From GCA-2861595 sp035525365 (lineage in GTDB: Bacteria; Actinomycetota; Acidimicrobiia; Acidimicrobiales; GCA-2861595): a DNA stretch of 53,417 nucleotides. The notes below the pieces were generated by a model. That model searched no databases. It was not told where the DNA came from and worked only from the letters and a program-made list of their open reading frames with translations. This document shows, in pieces, positions 22,529 to 30,142 of the stretch; position 1 is the first letter of the stretch; every line of letters begins with the position of its first letter. The translations under genes were made by a program, and so were the position numbers. The DNA lies in contig DATLEK010000069.1 of the NCBI GenBank assembly GCA_035525365.1, positions 1-53,417 of the forward strand. Reading direction: 5' to 3'.

Positions 22529-23169
22529 ATGCTGGAGAATGCCGGGTAGCGAGCTCAAGGCCAACGCGATTACATCTTTCGGTGCGCCTGGCGCCATGCC
22601 GCTCGACGAGAACACCGAAGGTGCCAGCCGAGGGTGTCCAGTCTGGTCGGCTGTCGTCGATCAGCATCAGGCTCTCGACAGCACCAGACCGGAGCCGAAC
22701 GTCGCTGTACAGGGGAGGCACCCGCACAGGTTGCCGGTCGCGAGTCAGCGCGGTCAAAGCGATCGGACGTTCGGAGCGCGCAGGACTCGGAACACGGGCT
22801 TATCAACCTCCACGGCGACAATCTCCGAAGCACCACGCAGCAACCACCGCCGTCCCCCGGGCTGCGAGATGACCTTCCGCAGCCGCCGTCTCGAGTCAAT
22901 CAGGTTTACCGGCTCGTCGACGAGGACAGGTCCGGGGCGGTTCGACTTGAACCTGGCACGTCAGCGGCGGTCCAGACAACGATCACGTCGTCACCGTCGA
23001 GGCAGAACACCGGCCATGTAGGGTCGCCGGACACCCCGGCATATTGCCGGCTCGCGGTGCCTGAAGGCCAGCGCGAAGGAATGATCTGTTCTCATGGGCG
23101 CCTTGGCCGCCTGGTTGCGCCCAGCGGGCCGGCCGCACGCCGCACATCGGAGCGGTTGAAGCAGGGGAA
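22529..23169. other. Region without a supportable gene
   Basis: About 640 bases hold open frames on both strands but none with a binding site, a leaderless box or family resemblance. A short minus-strand stretch near 22800-22890 (VNLIDSRRRLRKVISQPGG) could be the relic of a gene I cannot name. Confidence 0.4.
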
Positions 23170-23182
23170 TAATGTAGTTGGA

Positions 23183-23200
23183 ATGCGTGGCGCATCATGA
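23183..23200 (+). CDS. Five-codon leader ORF
   Basis: ATG CGT GGC GCA TCA TGA begins seven bases after TAATGT (23170-23175). Its TGA overlaps the ATG of the following membrane protein. If transcription starts at the first ATG, ribosomes would translate this peptide (MRGAS) and re-initiate on the next gene. Confidence 0.35.
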   Translation: MRGAS

Positions 23201-23514
23201 CCGAAACAGCATTCAAGGTCGCTCTCGCTGTCCTCACCCTGCTCTTGATGGCCTCGATGGGTGGCGGATTCCTGTTGCTTCCACTACTTGTCCCGCTCCA
23301 CATCTGGGCGGCGCGGACATCCGGCCCTGTCGGTAAAGTCGTGTGGTCGCTACTTCCCGGCGCGTCTGCGGGGATGGTCGTGTGGGCAGCGGTGTACATG
23401 ACACTGGGAGAGACCCAGCCGTTCATCTGGCTGAGTCCGACGGTCTCCGCCGTGGCGGCTGTCATCGTGGCCGTACGCGCCTCGGACCGGCCTCGCACGC
23501 TCAGTCACGCCTGA
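23197..23514 (+). CDS. Small membrane protein, three helices
   Basis: This 105-residue protein has three predicted membrane helices, at about 5-32, 45-68 and 75-92, and short hydrophilic ends. I do not recognise a family. There is no ribosome binding site; the ATG overlaps the stop of a five-codon leader ORF that could feed ribosomes to it. It is isolated among antitoxin genes on the opposite strand. Confidence 0.6.
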   Translation: MTETAFKVALAVLTLLLMASMGGGFLLLPLLVPLHIWAARTSGPVGKVVWSLLPGASAGMVVWAAVYMTLGETQPFIWLSPTVSAVAAVIVAVRASDRPRTLSHA

Positions 23515-23653
23515 TACCTCGCTGGACTGAGTCGCTGCCGGGTCGGCGTGGACGAAGCCACCGCTATCGCATCTTCGGTGCGCGATGGCCTCCTCCAGGG
23601 GGCGGCCACGGTGCCCGTGCTCAGGCGCGGCGACCGGCACGTTGGTGCGGCGG

Positions 23654-23938
23654 TCAACGTTTGCGGTACACGTCCCGGCGGTGATCGACCCGAAGAACGA
23701 CGACCTCGTGCCGCTCCTCGTCGATCTCATAGAGCACGCGAAACGTTCCCCGTCGAGCCACCCACGTCCCTTCGAGCTCCCGCCCAAGCGGCTTCCCCAC
23801 GCGGCGTGGCGAAGCGAGGAGATCTCCCGTGATGAGGTCGATGACCGCAGCGGCGACTGCCTCGGGGAGCGTTTCGGCGATCGCACGCGCGGCCGGTCCC
23901 GCAACGACGACCCCGAACGACTGATCGTCAGCGGGCAC
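23654..23938 (-). CDS. relE: RelE/ParE-type toxin
   Basis: This 94-residue protein is a RelE-superfamily toxin, expected to cleave mRNA on the ribosome. The fold signature is visible: SFGVVVAGPAARAIAETLPE, then LGRELEGTWVARRGTFRVLY (about 50-72) and VVLRVDHRRDVYRKR at the end with the basic residues and His/Tyr of the active region. The GTG start at 23938 overlaps the antitoxin gene by 11 bp. It is complete, and with the gene upstream forms the only obviously intact toxin-antitoxin pair here. Confidence 0.88.
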   Translation of the reverse strand: MPADDQSFGVVVAGPAARAIAETLPEAVAAAVIDLITGDLLASPRRVGKPLGRELEGTWVARRGTFRVLYEIDEERHEVVVLRVDHRRDVYRKR

Positions 23939-24197
23939 GCAGCTTTCGGACGGCGTCGACCCCGCGAACAACGTCTCCGTTCGCGACCGCACGCTTGGCC
24001 TCGCGAAGCTTGGCCAACGCTGCCCGGTCCGACAGCACGTCAAGCGTCTCCTCGAGCGCTTCGAGGTCATCCGCGCTGATGAGCACCGCTGCCGGGGTGC
24101 CGTTCCGAGTAATCACAACACGCTCATGGTGTCGCTGCACTCGGTCGACGAACTCCGACAGGCGATCCTTCACCGTCCGCAGCGCCTCCGTCGCCAT
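23928..24197 (-). CDS. relB: Phd/YefM-RelB-type antitoxin
   Basis: This 89-residue antitoxin opens with MATEALRTVKDRLSEFVDRV and has the YefM motif RVVITRNGTPAAVLISADDL (about 26-45), followed by a helical toxin-binding tail. It is followed by a RelE-type toxin with an 11-bp overlap, so the pair should be self-regulated and translated together. An alternative ATG three codons upstream (24206) exists. An IS3 fragment lies about 160 bp upstream on the same strand. Confidence 0.88.
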   Translation of the reverse strand: MATEALRTVKDRLSEFVDRVQRHHERVVITRNGTPAAVLISADDLEALEETLDVLSDRAALAKLREAKRAVANGDVVRGVDAVRKLRAR

Positions 24198-24360
24198 GGC
24201 TACCATTGTGCCACGGATCAGCGCTCCGAGTGCCGGGTTGTTGCGCTTGCCGCCACGCCGATCAGGAAATCGTGAGCGGGACGTTCTTGAGATTCCGGCG
24301 ACCCACACCTGTCCCCGGCAGGACGCGACAACCGGCACGTCGGGGTGCTTCCGCGGCGCC

Positions 24361-24513
24361 CTACGGTATGATGGTTGACTCCGTGAGGTCCATGTCTCGG
24401 CACACCTCGGCGAGCGTCTTGCCGCTGGTGCGGATGAGTTCGACCACCTCCGACTTGAACTCCTTGGAGATCGACCGCCGGTGGCGGGCCTTCTTCCTTC
24501 CCATAATCTCCAT
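24361..24513 (-). pseudogene. IS3-family OrfA fragment
   Basis: Fifty residues beginning MEIMGRKKARHRRSISKEFK and then SEVVELIRTSGKTLAEVCRD match the N-terminal HTH of IS3-family OrfA. The protein ends right after DLTES, where an intact OrfA would continue with RRWVxQ and a leucine zipper. It is a truncated relic. The promoter side abuts the IS1380 fragment near 24545. Confidence 0.7.
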
Positions 24514-24568
24514 AATGGACATCCTTTCTTGGGCTTCGCCCCTGATCGTGGATGTCCGTTAAACCGGG

Positions 24569-24983
24569 TCAGCCTCACATCGACGGCCACCGCTCCAGGT
24601 GTTCATCTGTGACTCCGACGACCCCGACCTGTCCTATCTGGAGGCCCGTCACCGCGGCCACGCCCGGGTCGAGGACCGCATCCGCAACGCGAAGCAGACC
24701 GGCCTGGCCAACTTCCCGTGTCACGACTTCGCCAACAACGCCGCCTGGCTGGCCATCGTCCTCATGGCCTGTGACCTGATCGCCTGGGCCCAGCAGCTGA
24801 GCCTGGAGGGCGAGATGGCGAAGGCCGAGCCGAAGCGGCTGAGCTACTGTTTCCTGCACACCGCCGGTCGAATCGCCACGTCGGGGCGGCGCACCCAACC
24901 TGCGGCTGCAGCAGAACTGGCCGTGGTCAGCCGATCTTGCCGCTGCCTTCGCCCGCCTCGACGCTCTCCCGCTGCGGAGCTGA
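24569..24983 (+). mobile_element. IS1380-family transposase 3' remnant
   Basis: The plus-strand frame LSYLEARHRGHARVEDRIRN...GLANFPCHDFANNAAWLAIV...EPKRLSYCFLHTAGRI matches the C-terminal part of IS1380-family transposases, including the conserved HARVEDRIR segment. After GRR the match moves to another frame (APNLRLQQNWPWSADLAAAF) and ends at a TGA at 24981-24983. The 5' two thirds is missing and there is at least one frameshift, so it is inactive. Confidence 0.75.
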
Positions 24984-25183
24984 CCGCCGGGCGAGAAGCG
25001 GCCTTCGCCCACCGAACCCCGCCGACACGGCGGATCGCCGCCACCAATTGCTCCGAGGTCTTTCGTCGACGCGGCCCGATGCCGTCGCTGACCATCACCA
25101 TGCGCCCTTCCCGACCGACAGGGTCCGGAGCGAGCACCCTCTGCAATAACCGCCCGACCGGCGGAGCTACTGAAAAGAGCGGG

Positions 25184-25432
25184 CTAGGTGACCGGGCTTC
25201 TGAGCAGGTGTGCGTTGGCCGCGACGGTGCCAGGCAGCGGCCGGAGATGGACTACACCGTTCGTGGCGACGTCGATCACCTCGACCACCGCAGAGGCCTG
25301 GTCGTTGCCGGCCACGATGAACGCCCCGGGTGCGATGCGCTCGGGATCCTCGGCCTCGCTGAGGAGTGTCCAGGGCAGGCCGGTGTCGTCCTGGCTGGTG
25401 AAGTCCACCCAGATGTCGATCTGTTGTGGCAC
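25184..25432 (-). CDS. 82-residue partner of the XRE regulator
   Basis: This protein is mainly beta-strand (VPQQIDIWVDFTSQDDTGLP; AFIVAGNDQASAVVEVIDVA; VVHLRPLPGTV) and not assigned to a family. The GTG at 25432 is chosen because GGAGGAG lies seven bases upstream. It follows the XRE gene by 40 bp on the same strand, the usual place of the second gene of a regulator-controlled pair. A role as toxin, or as a cargo protein repressed by the XRE protein, is possible; the sequence does not show catalytic residues. Confidence 0.6.
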   Translation of the reverse strand: MPQQIDIWVDFTSQDDTGLPWTLLSEAEDPERIAPGAFIVAGNDQASAVVEVIDVATNGVVHLRPLPGTVAANAHLLRSPVT

Positions 25433-25472
25433 TGCTACTCCTCCTCCGTGGATCTCGTCGTAGTCCCCTGCT

Positions 25473-25790
25473 CTAGCCGGCACGTCGTGACTTGCTGGCC
25501 TGGTCAACGATGCTCCACTCAAGTCGTTTGCCGAGCGCCGCGGCATAGCGACCAACCGTGGACAACTTCACATCGGCCTCGCCCTTTTCGAGACGGGCTA
25601 CGGCGGACTCCGATGTGCCCATCTTGGCCGCGACCACCGTCCGAGTGAGGCCTCCGGCTTCCCGTTGCGCGGCCAAGTCCCTCAGCAGTTTCCGGCGGGC
25701 GAGCGCGTCGTCCACCAGTCGGGGGAAGTCGGGATTTGCCCGAGCACGATCAGCGATGAATTCCTCAAGGTCGTCCCGGGGTTTGGCCAC
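25473..25790 (-). CDS. XRE-family HTH regulator/antitoxin
   Basis: This 105-residue protein has an N-terminal charged helix (DDLEEFIADRARANPDFPRL) found in HigA/RelB-like antitoxins, then an XRE HTH GLTRTVVAAKMGTSESAVAR with LEKGEADVKLSTVGRYAAAL (about 47-88). The C-terminal tail would contact a partner. The GTG start lies eight bases from an 18-bp palindrome that spans the likely promoter, so it is almost certainly self-regulated. The N-terminal helix recurs in a broken ORF inside the neighbouring island (33711-33950). Confidence 0.82.
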   Translation of the reverse strand: MAKPRDDLEEFIADRARANPDFPRLVDDALARRKLLRDLAAQREAGGLTRTVVAAKMGTSESAVARLEKGEADVKLSTVGRYAAALGKRLEWSIVDQASKSRRAG

Positions 25791-25798
25791 CGGACCAT

Positions 25799-25816
25799 CC
25801 TCTCATATATGAGAGG
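25799..25816. promoter_or_regulatory. 18-bp perfect palindrome, XRE operator
   Basis: CCTCTCATATATGAGAGG is a perfect inverted repeat 8 bp upstream of the XRE start codon. The central CATATATG can serve as the -10 region on the minus strand, so binding would block transcription of the XRE pair. Confidence 0.7.
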
Positions 25817-25952
25817 TCACAAGCAACATGTCAATTGTGGTCGCCCCTCGAAAGCCAGTCGGCGAGCCTCTTCGCCGCCAGGTCGATCTTCGCTGGCGGC
25901 GTCTTCTGCGTCTTTTTCGAGAAGGGAGAGTGGCTCCGGTCCCCCGTCGGGT

Positions 25953-26178
25953 TCACCTCAGGGCGTCCCGCGGGGCGAAGATCTCGTCCAGGCGATCGCC
26001 GGCCAGGCGGTGCTTTTCGCTCACGGTGTGGGTGTAGGTGTTGAGGGTGATGCCGATGTCGGCGTGGCCAAGGCGTTCCTGCGTGACCTTGTCGTCGCCC
26101 ACCACAACACGGCCCACCGACTGAGCCGTTGTGACGTAGGCCCTTCGGCGTGATCCGGGGGACGCCCGCTTTGGGGAT
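25953..26178 (-). pseudogene. Tyrosine integrase C-terminal remnant
   Basis: The minus strand encodes PKAGVPRITPKGLRH (the His-x-x-Arg motif) and, after a frameshift, QERLGHADIGITLNTYTHTV with the second His and nucleophile Tyr, ending GDRLDEIFAPRDALR. Upstream sequence is missing because the fragment starts about 12 bp from the tRNA-Pro repeat at 26190. The sequence is homologous to a second tail at about 33830-33930 inside the island. It is the relic of a different integrase from the intact one at 34304. Confidence 0.75.
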
Positions 26179-26189
26179 GCTCGTTTACC

Positions 26190-26234
26190 GTCGGGCTGAG
26201 AGGATTTGAACCTCCGGCCTCTTGACCCCCAGTC
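26190..26234. repeat. Left attachment repeat (3' half of tRNA-Pro)
   Basis: These 45 bases are identical to 35540-35584 and contain the T arm, variable loop and anticodon arm of tRNA-Pro(GGG), starting GTCGGGCTGAGAGGATTTGA. Outside the 45 bases the two copies diverge at once on the right side (GTAGCA versus AAGCGC). This copy lacks the 5' half of the tRNA, so it is the distal att site of an element integrated in the tRNA gene. Confidence 0.9.
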
Positions 26235-26590
26235 GTAGCAGGCCCAAATCGTCTCGTGTCGTCAAATGACGGATTGTGGGTCTGACCTGGGCGTTCGCGG
26301 GACTTTTATCTTGCCCTGTAACGGCTGGTGCCGTGCTTTTTGGACTCGCCTGTGACCGGACTGTGATCGGAGCGCTGCGTCGTCAAGTGCCCGTAGCCGC
26401 TCCCGTCGAGCAAAAGATCACCCCAGCCCAGCTTCGCTATCGCTCCTTCGATATCAGATGCTGTGGTGCTTCATGCCGTCCATCTGAGACAGGTCAGCAA
26501 GTAGTGGTGGGCAACGAGGAAGCCGACCGTCCCGGGACCGGTCGAGATCATCTGCACCTCGGCCAGAACGCCGGTGTCCTGCCCTGTTGG
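26235..26590. other. Left end of island without a clear gene
   Basis: About 355 bases with no supportable gene. It holds a 16-bp repeat shared with the integrase end (26351-26366). A short minus-strand frame near 26460-26560 (MISTGPGTVGFLVAHHYLLT) has a coherent look but no recognised family. Confidence 0.4.
26351..26366. repeat. 16-bp repeat, left copy
   Basis: TGTGACCGGACTGTGA occurs here and at 35461-35476, the last codons of the integrase gene. Both lie just inside the att repeats, 117 and 63 bp away. It could be an integrase arm site or the relic of a related integrase 3' end. Confidence 0.5.
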
Positions 26591-26857
26591 CTAACGGCGC
26601 CTGTTGGGTTCGGAACCGACGATCTCTTCGGGCTCCACTGAGCCCGGCGCGAGTCGGTTCTCGTCGAGCATCCGCACGACGTCGGCGAGGAAGAACCGGT
26701 ACGAACGAGAGCCGGGGATGCGGGAGGCGATGAGACGGCCGTCCTGGGCCATCAGCAGGACGGTCCGCGCGTTGAGTCCGAGGATCTCGGCGACCATCGC
26801 AGTGGAGACGATCGGCGGGTAGCTCTCCTCCAGGCGACGTAGCGCAGCGTCGCTCAT
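26591..26857 (-). CDS. Small HTH protein of MerR/excisionase type
   Basis: This 88-residue protein has the layout of a small winged-helix DNA-binding protein: STAMVAEILGLNARTVLLMA, then the wing region GRLIASRIPGSRSYRFFLADV (about 18-60). It overlaps the gene upstream by 4 bp (ATGA). In integrative elements such proteins act as excisionases or plasmid-type regulators. It and its partner are the only intact-looking genes near the left end of the island. Confidence 0.72.
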   Translation of the reverse strand: MSDAALRRLEESYPPIVSTAMVAEILGLNARTVLLMAQDGRLIASRIPGSRSYRFFLADVVRMLDENRLAPGSVEPEEIVGSEPNRRR

Positions 26858-27093
26858 GGCGCGTCCTCCGTTGTCGACGACTCCGGCGTTTTCAGACCGA
26901 CCATGGCCATCAACGCGGCCGTCGGCACAAGAATCCGACGGCCGATGCGAATCACCGGCAGCTCCCCTCGGTGAACCGCTTCGTAAGCGCCGGCCAGCGA
27001 AATGTCCAGCAGCACCGCGGCTTCCTTTACCCTGAGCGTGGGCCGCCGCCTCGGGTCCGGAAGCATTAGGTCTATAGGAGGGTCGCCGGCCAT
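26854..27093 (-). CDS. Excisionase-family DNA-binding protein
   Basis: This 79-residue protein matches the excisionase/HTH_17 pattern: TLRVKEAAVLLDISLAGAYE, then AVHRGELPVIRIGRRILVPT (about 19-58), including the typical IRIGRRxLVP wing. It probably bends att DNA and directs the island integrase to excise, or regulates transcription. The ATG is seven bases after TAGACT (27101-27106), so expression should be leaderless. Its stop overlaps the next HTH gene. Confidence 0.82.
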   Translation of the reverse strand: MAGDPPIDLMLPDPRRRPTLRVKEAAVLLDISLAGAYEAVHRGELPVIRIGRRILVPTAALMAMVGLKTPESSTTEDAP

Positions 27094-27100
27094 CGAGATG

Positions 27101-27132
27101 AGTCTAGCCGCGTTTAGCGCAGTTTACAACTT
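27101..27132 (-). promoter_or_regulatory. Promoter region of the excisionase pair
   Basis: TAGACT on the minus strand lies seven bases before the ATG at 27093. Just beyond it, CGTTTAGCGCAGTTTACAAC (plus strand) contains two GTTTA repeats 10 bases apart, which may be binding sites. Confidence 0.4.
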
Positions 27133-27480
27133 CTAACTGCAGGGGAGCGTATTTACACACCGCCAGTACCGGTCCGAGCTCGGAATGGTTCTGCGGTCAA
27201 CGGAAGTCGGCGACGTAACGGTTGACGACCGCTCGATCCAGGTTCGGACGGTCCTCGGTTTGCCTCGACGCGAGTGTCATCAACCAAAAGCGTGTCGTCA
27301 AGGTCGAACAGCACGCCTCTCACGACCCCCCATTCTCACCCTCGCGTGCCACGTGACCCGGCGTGAGGATGCGGGCGGCGATAAGCCGCGCTGGGGTCAG
27401 CGGATAGATGGCTTGGTCGGCTGCAACCCCCGAGGCCCTGGAGTGCCTTCGTCCGGCTTCCTCCGAGGCAGACTGCCAGC
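27133..27480. other. Region without a supportable gene
   Basis: About 350 bases between the excisionase promoter and a hydrolase fragment. I see no conserved frame on either strand. Confidence 0.4.
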
Positions 27481-27718
27481 GTGCTTGCACTTATCGATTT
27501 CGGCAACACGCTCGCCGAGGAGACGTTCATGCGTCGAGACTCCGAGTCGTTTCCTACATGGAACCTCGACATGGCTGCGCACCATGACGCAGGCACGAGT
27601 CGGCTGGGACACTGGGAGGCGTCAACAGACGACTTTGGCCGATCTCATCGCTGCTGAGGTCGCCTGCGCACCCGAAGCGGTGAAGGTGTACATGCGCCAG
27701 CTCGGCTGGCCAGCTTGA
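27481..27718 (+). pseudogene. HAD-type hydrolase 5' fragment
   Basis: From the GTG at 27481 the frame reads VLALIDFGNTLAEETFMRRD, the first motif of a HAD hydrolase (DFGNT with the nucleophile Asp), and continues to RLGHWE. The match then moves to another frame as TLADLIAAEVACAPEAVKVY and stops at 27718. The catalytic core beyond the cap region is missing. It is a truncated, frameshifted copy next to an ISL3 relic, which probably cut it off. Confidence 0.5.
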
Positions 27719-27922
27719 CCAAGCGTCGCCACCGGCCGTCGTGGGCGACAGGTCTCGTCGAGCGAGTGCGGTACACCGTCCCGATCCGGGCGGGGTCGTC
27801 GTCGACCAGCGCGGTGCGTAGGCGAGCACCGTGTGCTGATGATGTGCCAGTCACAGCCGAGCTCGACCGCCACCTCGTTGACCGAGCGTCCCCAGCGCCC
27901 GACCTGCAGGTCACCTATCTCC
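27640..27922 (-). mobile_element. ISL3-family transposase remnant
   Basis: Across three minus-strand frames the pieces VGRWGRSVNEVAVELGCDWH, TVLAYAPR, and ALVDDDPARIGTVY follow the order of an ISL3-family transposase (HTH, then the start of the DDE region). Several frameshifts and loss of both ends make it inactive. Confidence 0.5.
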
Positions 27923-27959
27923 CGGCCAGGTCGTCATGACCAGTCGAGCTGCCGCGATG

Positions 27960-28178
27960 GTTGCCGCCGCCTCTGTCCATGAGTCCACTGGACACGTTGG
28001 AAGCGCCGCCAGCGTAGCGGTCGAGCCCGGCGGTGGTGGCCGCCTCGACGTAGTGCCGAACCGTCTGGCGATCCCCTGCCGGCAGCCGGGCGACCGAGCG
28101 CTGCCTCTCGCCCCGCAGCCACTCACACAGCCGCAGGACCTCTCGTATCTCGTGCGCTGGAACCTCCCTGAAGCTCAT
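27960..28178 (-). mobile_element. IS21 IstA N-terminal remnant
   Basis: The minus strand encodes MSFREVPAHEIREVLRLCEW and RSVARLPAGDRQTVRHYVEA, the HTH N-terminus of the IS21 transposase IstA. The frame then loses similarity and runs into the ISL3 remnant. Only about 70 of some 400 residues remain. A second IstA relic lies at 52603-52831. Confidence 0.65.
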
Positions 28179-28349
28179 CGCCACCGTCCATTGGGCCATT
28201 GGGCCATTGTCGGTCAGTGTCGACCTCAACCCCAGCGGCACTGGTGGTGGATGGTCCGGGGCGGTCCTATTACTGGCGAAACGGTGGTTCCATGCTGCTG
28301 GCGGGCGACAGGTCCCGGGGCCGTTGAGGAGTCATGCGATACTGCGGCT

Positions 28350-28802
28350 GTGGACGTGCATGACCAGGACACGCTGCGAGTTGGGGACGTCCTTGGACCT
28401 GCTCATTTCGCTTTGCTGGTCGCGGTGAGTTGGATCAGTGTGATAATATGGTCGTGGATCGCTACATACGGACCCGTCACGGTCCGGGGCCTCCTGCATC
28501 CCTTTGTCTTGCTCGGGACTCTTTGGGCGCTCGTTCCTCCATTACTCTACCTAGTCGTGTGTCTGTCAAAGCGGCGGTGGCTTGTTGCAGTAATCGGCAG
28601 CCTGCCCTTCGCCCTGTGGGGTGCACCGCATTACGTTCGCCTCATCCTCGACGAAGCGACCAAGTACTCGCTAGGAGGCGCCTACCTCGACTACGTCAGC
28701 AACCGACTGATCGTGGGCACAGTAGTCACTCTTGCCTTGACCCTGGCGGCAAACGCGGTACTAGGTGGCGGTAGGGTCGAGCGCTGGCGCGGTGCCGACT
28801 GA
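28350..28802 (+). CDS. Hypothetical four-helix membrane protein
   Basis: This 150-residue protein has four predicted membrane helices at about 18-40, 50-74, 78-100 and 122-145. It has no recognised motif. The GTG at 28350 is six bases after GATACT, close to the leaderless pattern. The open frame continues upstream to 27936, but that part overlaps the IstA relic and looks non-coding. It is an apparently intact cargo gene of the island. Confidence 0.55.
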   Translation: MDVHDQDTLRVGDVLGPAHFALLVAVSWISVIIWSWIATYGPVTVRGLLHPFVLLGTLWALVPPLLYLVVCLSKRRWLVAVIGSLPFALWGAPHYVRLILDEATKYSLGGAYLDYVSNRLIVGTVVTLALTLAANAVLGGGRVERWRGAD

Positions 28803-28944
28803 TCACGGTTGGCCGGGTCCCGAACAGGGTCATAGCGGTGGCATGTCTCAGTTCACCCGGCTCAAGACCCGCAGTTGCCGAGCGGGGCCACTCCGGTTCC
28901 AGCGCCCGTTCGTCGACCGTGTACGATTTCTCTCGCACGCGGCT

Positions 28945-29208
28945 CACCGACGCCCTCCGGCTGTCAGCCTCCGCCGCTTGCACCTCGGCTCGGTCCTGAA
29001 CAACCGATGACTGATTCCGCCATGGCTGTCCCCGACGGTGCCGATGAAGGGAGCGGCACCGATCTCGGCCAAGCGGTCGGTGTAGGTAATGGAAGTAAAT
29101 GGCTTGAGTTCAAGGAGTCGTCGTTGTGGCACACGCCGCCGTCGATGTCGACCCCGCTTCGCCGGCACCACGCCGCCATGTTCAAGGCGTCGATGACCAG
29201 CTCTCCAG
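28945..29208 (-). mobile_element. IS3-family OrfB C-terminal remnant
   Basis: The pieces LVIDALNMAAWCRRS, FTSITYTDRLAEIGAAPFIG, TVGDS and, in another frame, AMAESVIG follow the DDE catalytic region of IS3-family OrfB transposases (the GTVGDSxDNAxAES motif). The Asp-Asn of the motif is lost and the frame changes at that point. It is inactive and unlikely to pair with the OrfA fragment at 24361, which lies outside the island. Confidence 0.65.
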
Positions 29209-29500
29209 GTGTTCATGCGGCTGGTGCGGGTGGTCCTGGCGTCTCGCTCTGACCACGGGTCGGGATCTTGGTGCCCCGGTAGCGGATCGCTCGATGGCGA
29301 TCGTTCGTGGCCGGAACATCCCGATCCCGCGGTCGCCGATCTCCCAACCTGGGCAGGGTGTCAGTCGTCATGCTCCATCCTCACTTCCAAGGTTATGGAG
29401 CCTCTGGGGATCCCAGGCTGATTCTTTCCGACCGCGAACTTGTGCGTTGTTCTTACGAGCAACTACTGTTGCCCAGCTTCAACCTAGGAAGGTAGGCAAG
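29209..29500. other. Region before secreted-protein genes, no gene seen
   Basis: About 290 bases without a supportable gene. The base composition becomes more A/T-rich from about 29380, where the two secreted-protein genes follow. Confidence 0.4.
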
Positions 29501-30142
29501 ATGAGGAGTGGCAAGGTCAATGTACGCCTCGTAGTCGGAGCGTCCGCGCTCGCACTCGGGGCCGGCGCTGCTGCTGCTGCCACCAATATGCAGGACGAGG
29601 CGCCGAACCAGTCCGCCCAGCGCTGCACCGCCCTGCGCGATGACGCCGACAAGCGAACTGATCAGCTCAAGGTACATCGTGCCCAAATCGAAACGCTCAC
29701 GGGGGATGTCACTGTCGCCGCTTCGCTAACTAGTCGGCACAAAGTAGCCGATGTCTTTCAGCTCGTCGGAAACCACATCACCGAGCTCACCGCTGCTTTT
29801 GATGGCTTTGTCGGTGTCAATACGCTTTACTCTGTCTGGGACCTTCCTCCCGGCGAGGAGTGGACGGAAGCTCTTTCCGCGTGGCGACTTTCACTCCTCG
29901 ACGACCTCGAGTCGCATAGGAAAGGCGCAACGGCAAGCGATCTCGGCTCAATCGATCGCACGGCAGTACGCATCCAGGCCGGCGAGTTCCCAATCGTCGC
30001 GCTCCGAGCATCCGTAACAGCCGAGCGTGCCCTCATGTTAGCCCAGCACGAGCAGGTATATGACATCGCCGTTGGCGAAGGGGCGTTATTGCCTTTGGAC
30101 AGTGCCTCCGCGGCAGCAGTTGACGAGGCTTGTCGTGTTTAG
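29501..30142 (+). CDS. Secreted hypothetical protein
   Basis: This 213-residue protein has an N-terminal signal sequence (basic MRSGKVNVR, hydrophobic core, about 1-28) and a helical mature part (for example RTDQLKVHRAQIETLTGDVT and AERALMLAQHEQVYDIAVGE). Two cysteines (about positions 44 and 212) may form a disulfide. I do not recognise the family. AAGGTAGG precedes the ATG. The stop overlaps the next GTG start, so the two secreted proteins were co-expressed. The codon use looks less GC-biased than the core genes, consistent with foreign origin. Confidence 0.65.
   Translation: MRSGKVNVRLVVGASALALGAGAAAAATNMQDEAPNQSAQRCTALRDDADKRTDQLKVHRAQIETLTGDVTVAASLTSRHKVADVFQLVGNHITELTAAFDGFVGVNTLYSVWDLPPGEEWTEALSAWRLSLLDDLESHRKGATASDLGSIDRTAVRIQAGEFPIVALRASVTAERALMLAQHEQVYDIAVGEGALLPLDSASAAAVDEACRV

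Noticed and set aside
22114..25816. CRISPR array or phage-defence island among the short repeats of the variable region
   Set aside because: No regularly spaced repeats and no cas or restriction genes; the repeats are single operators of antitoxin genes.
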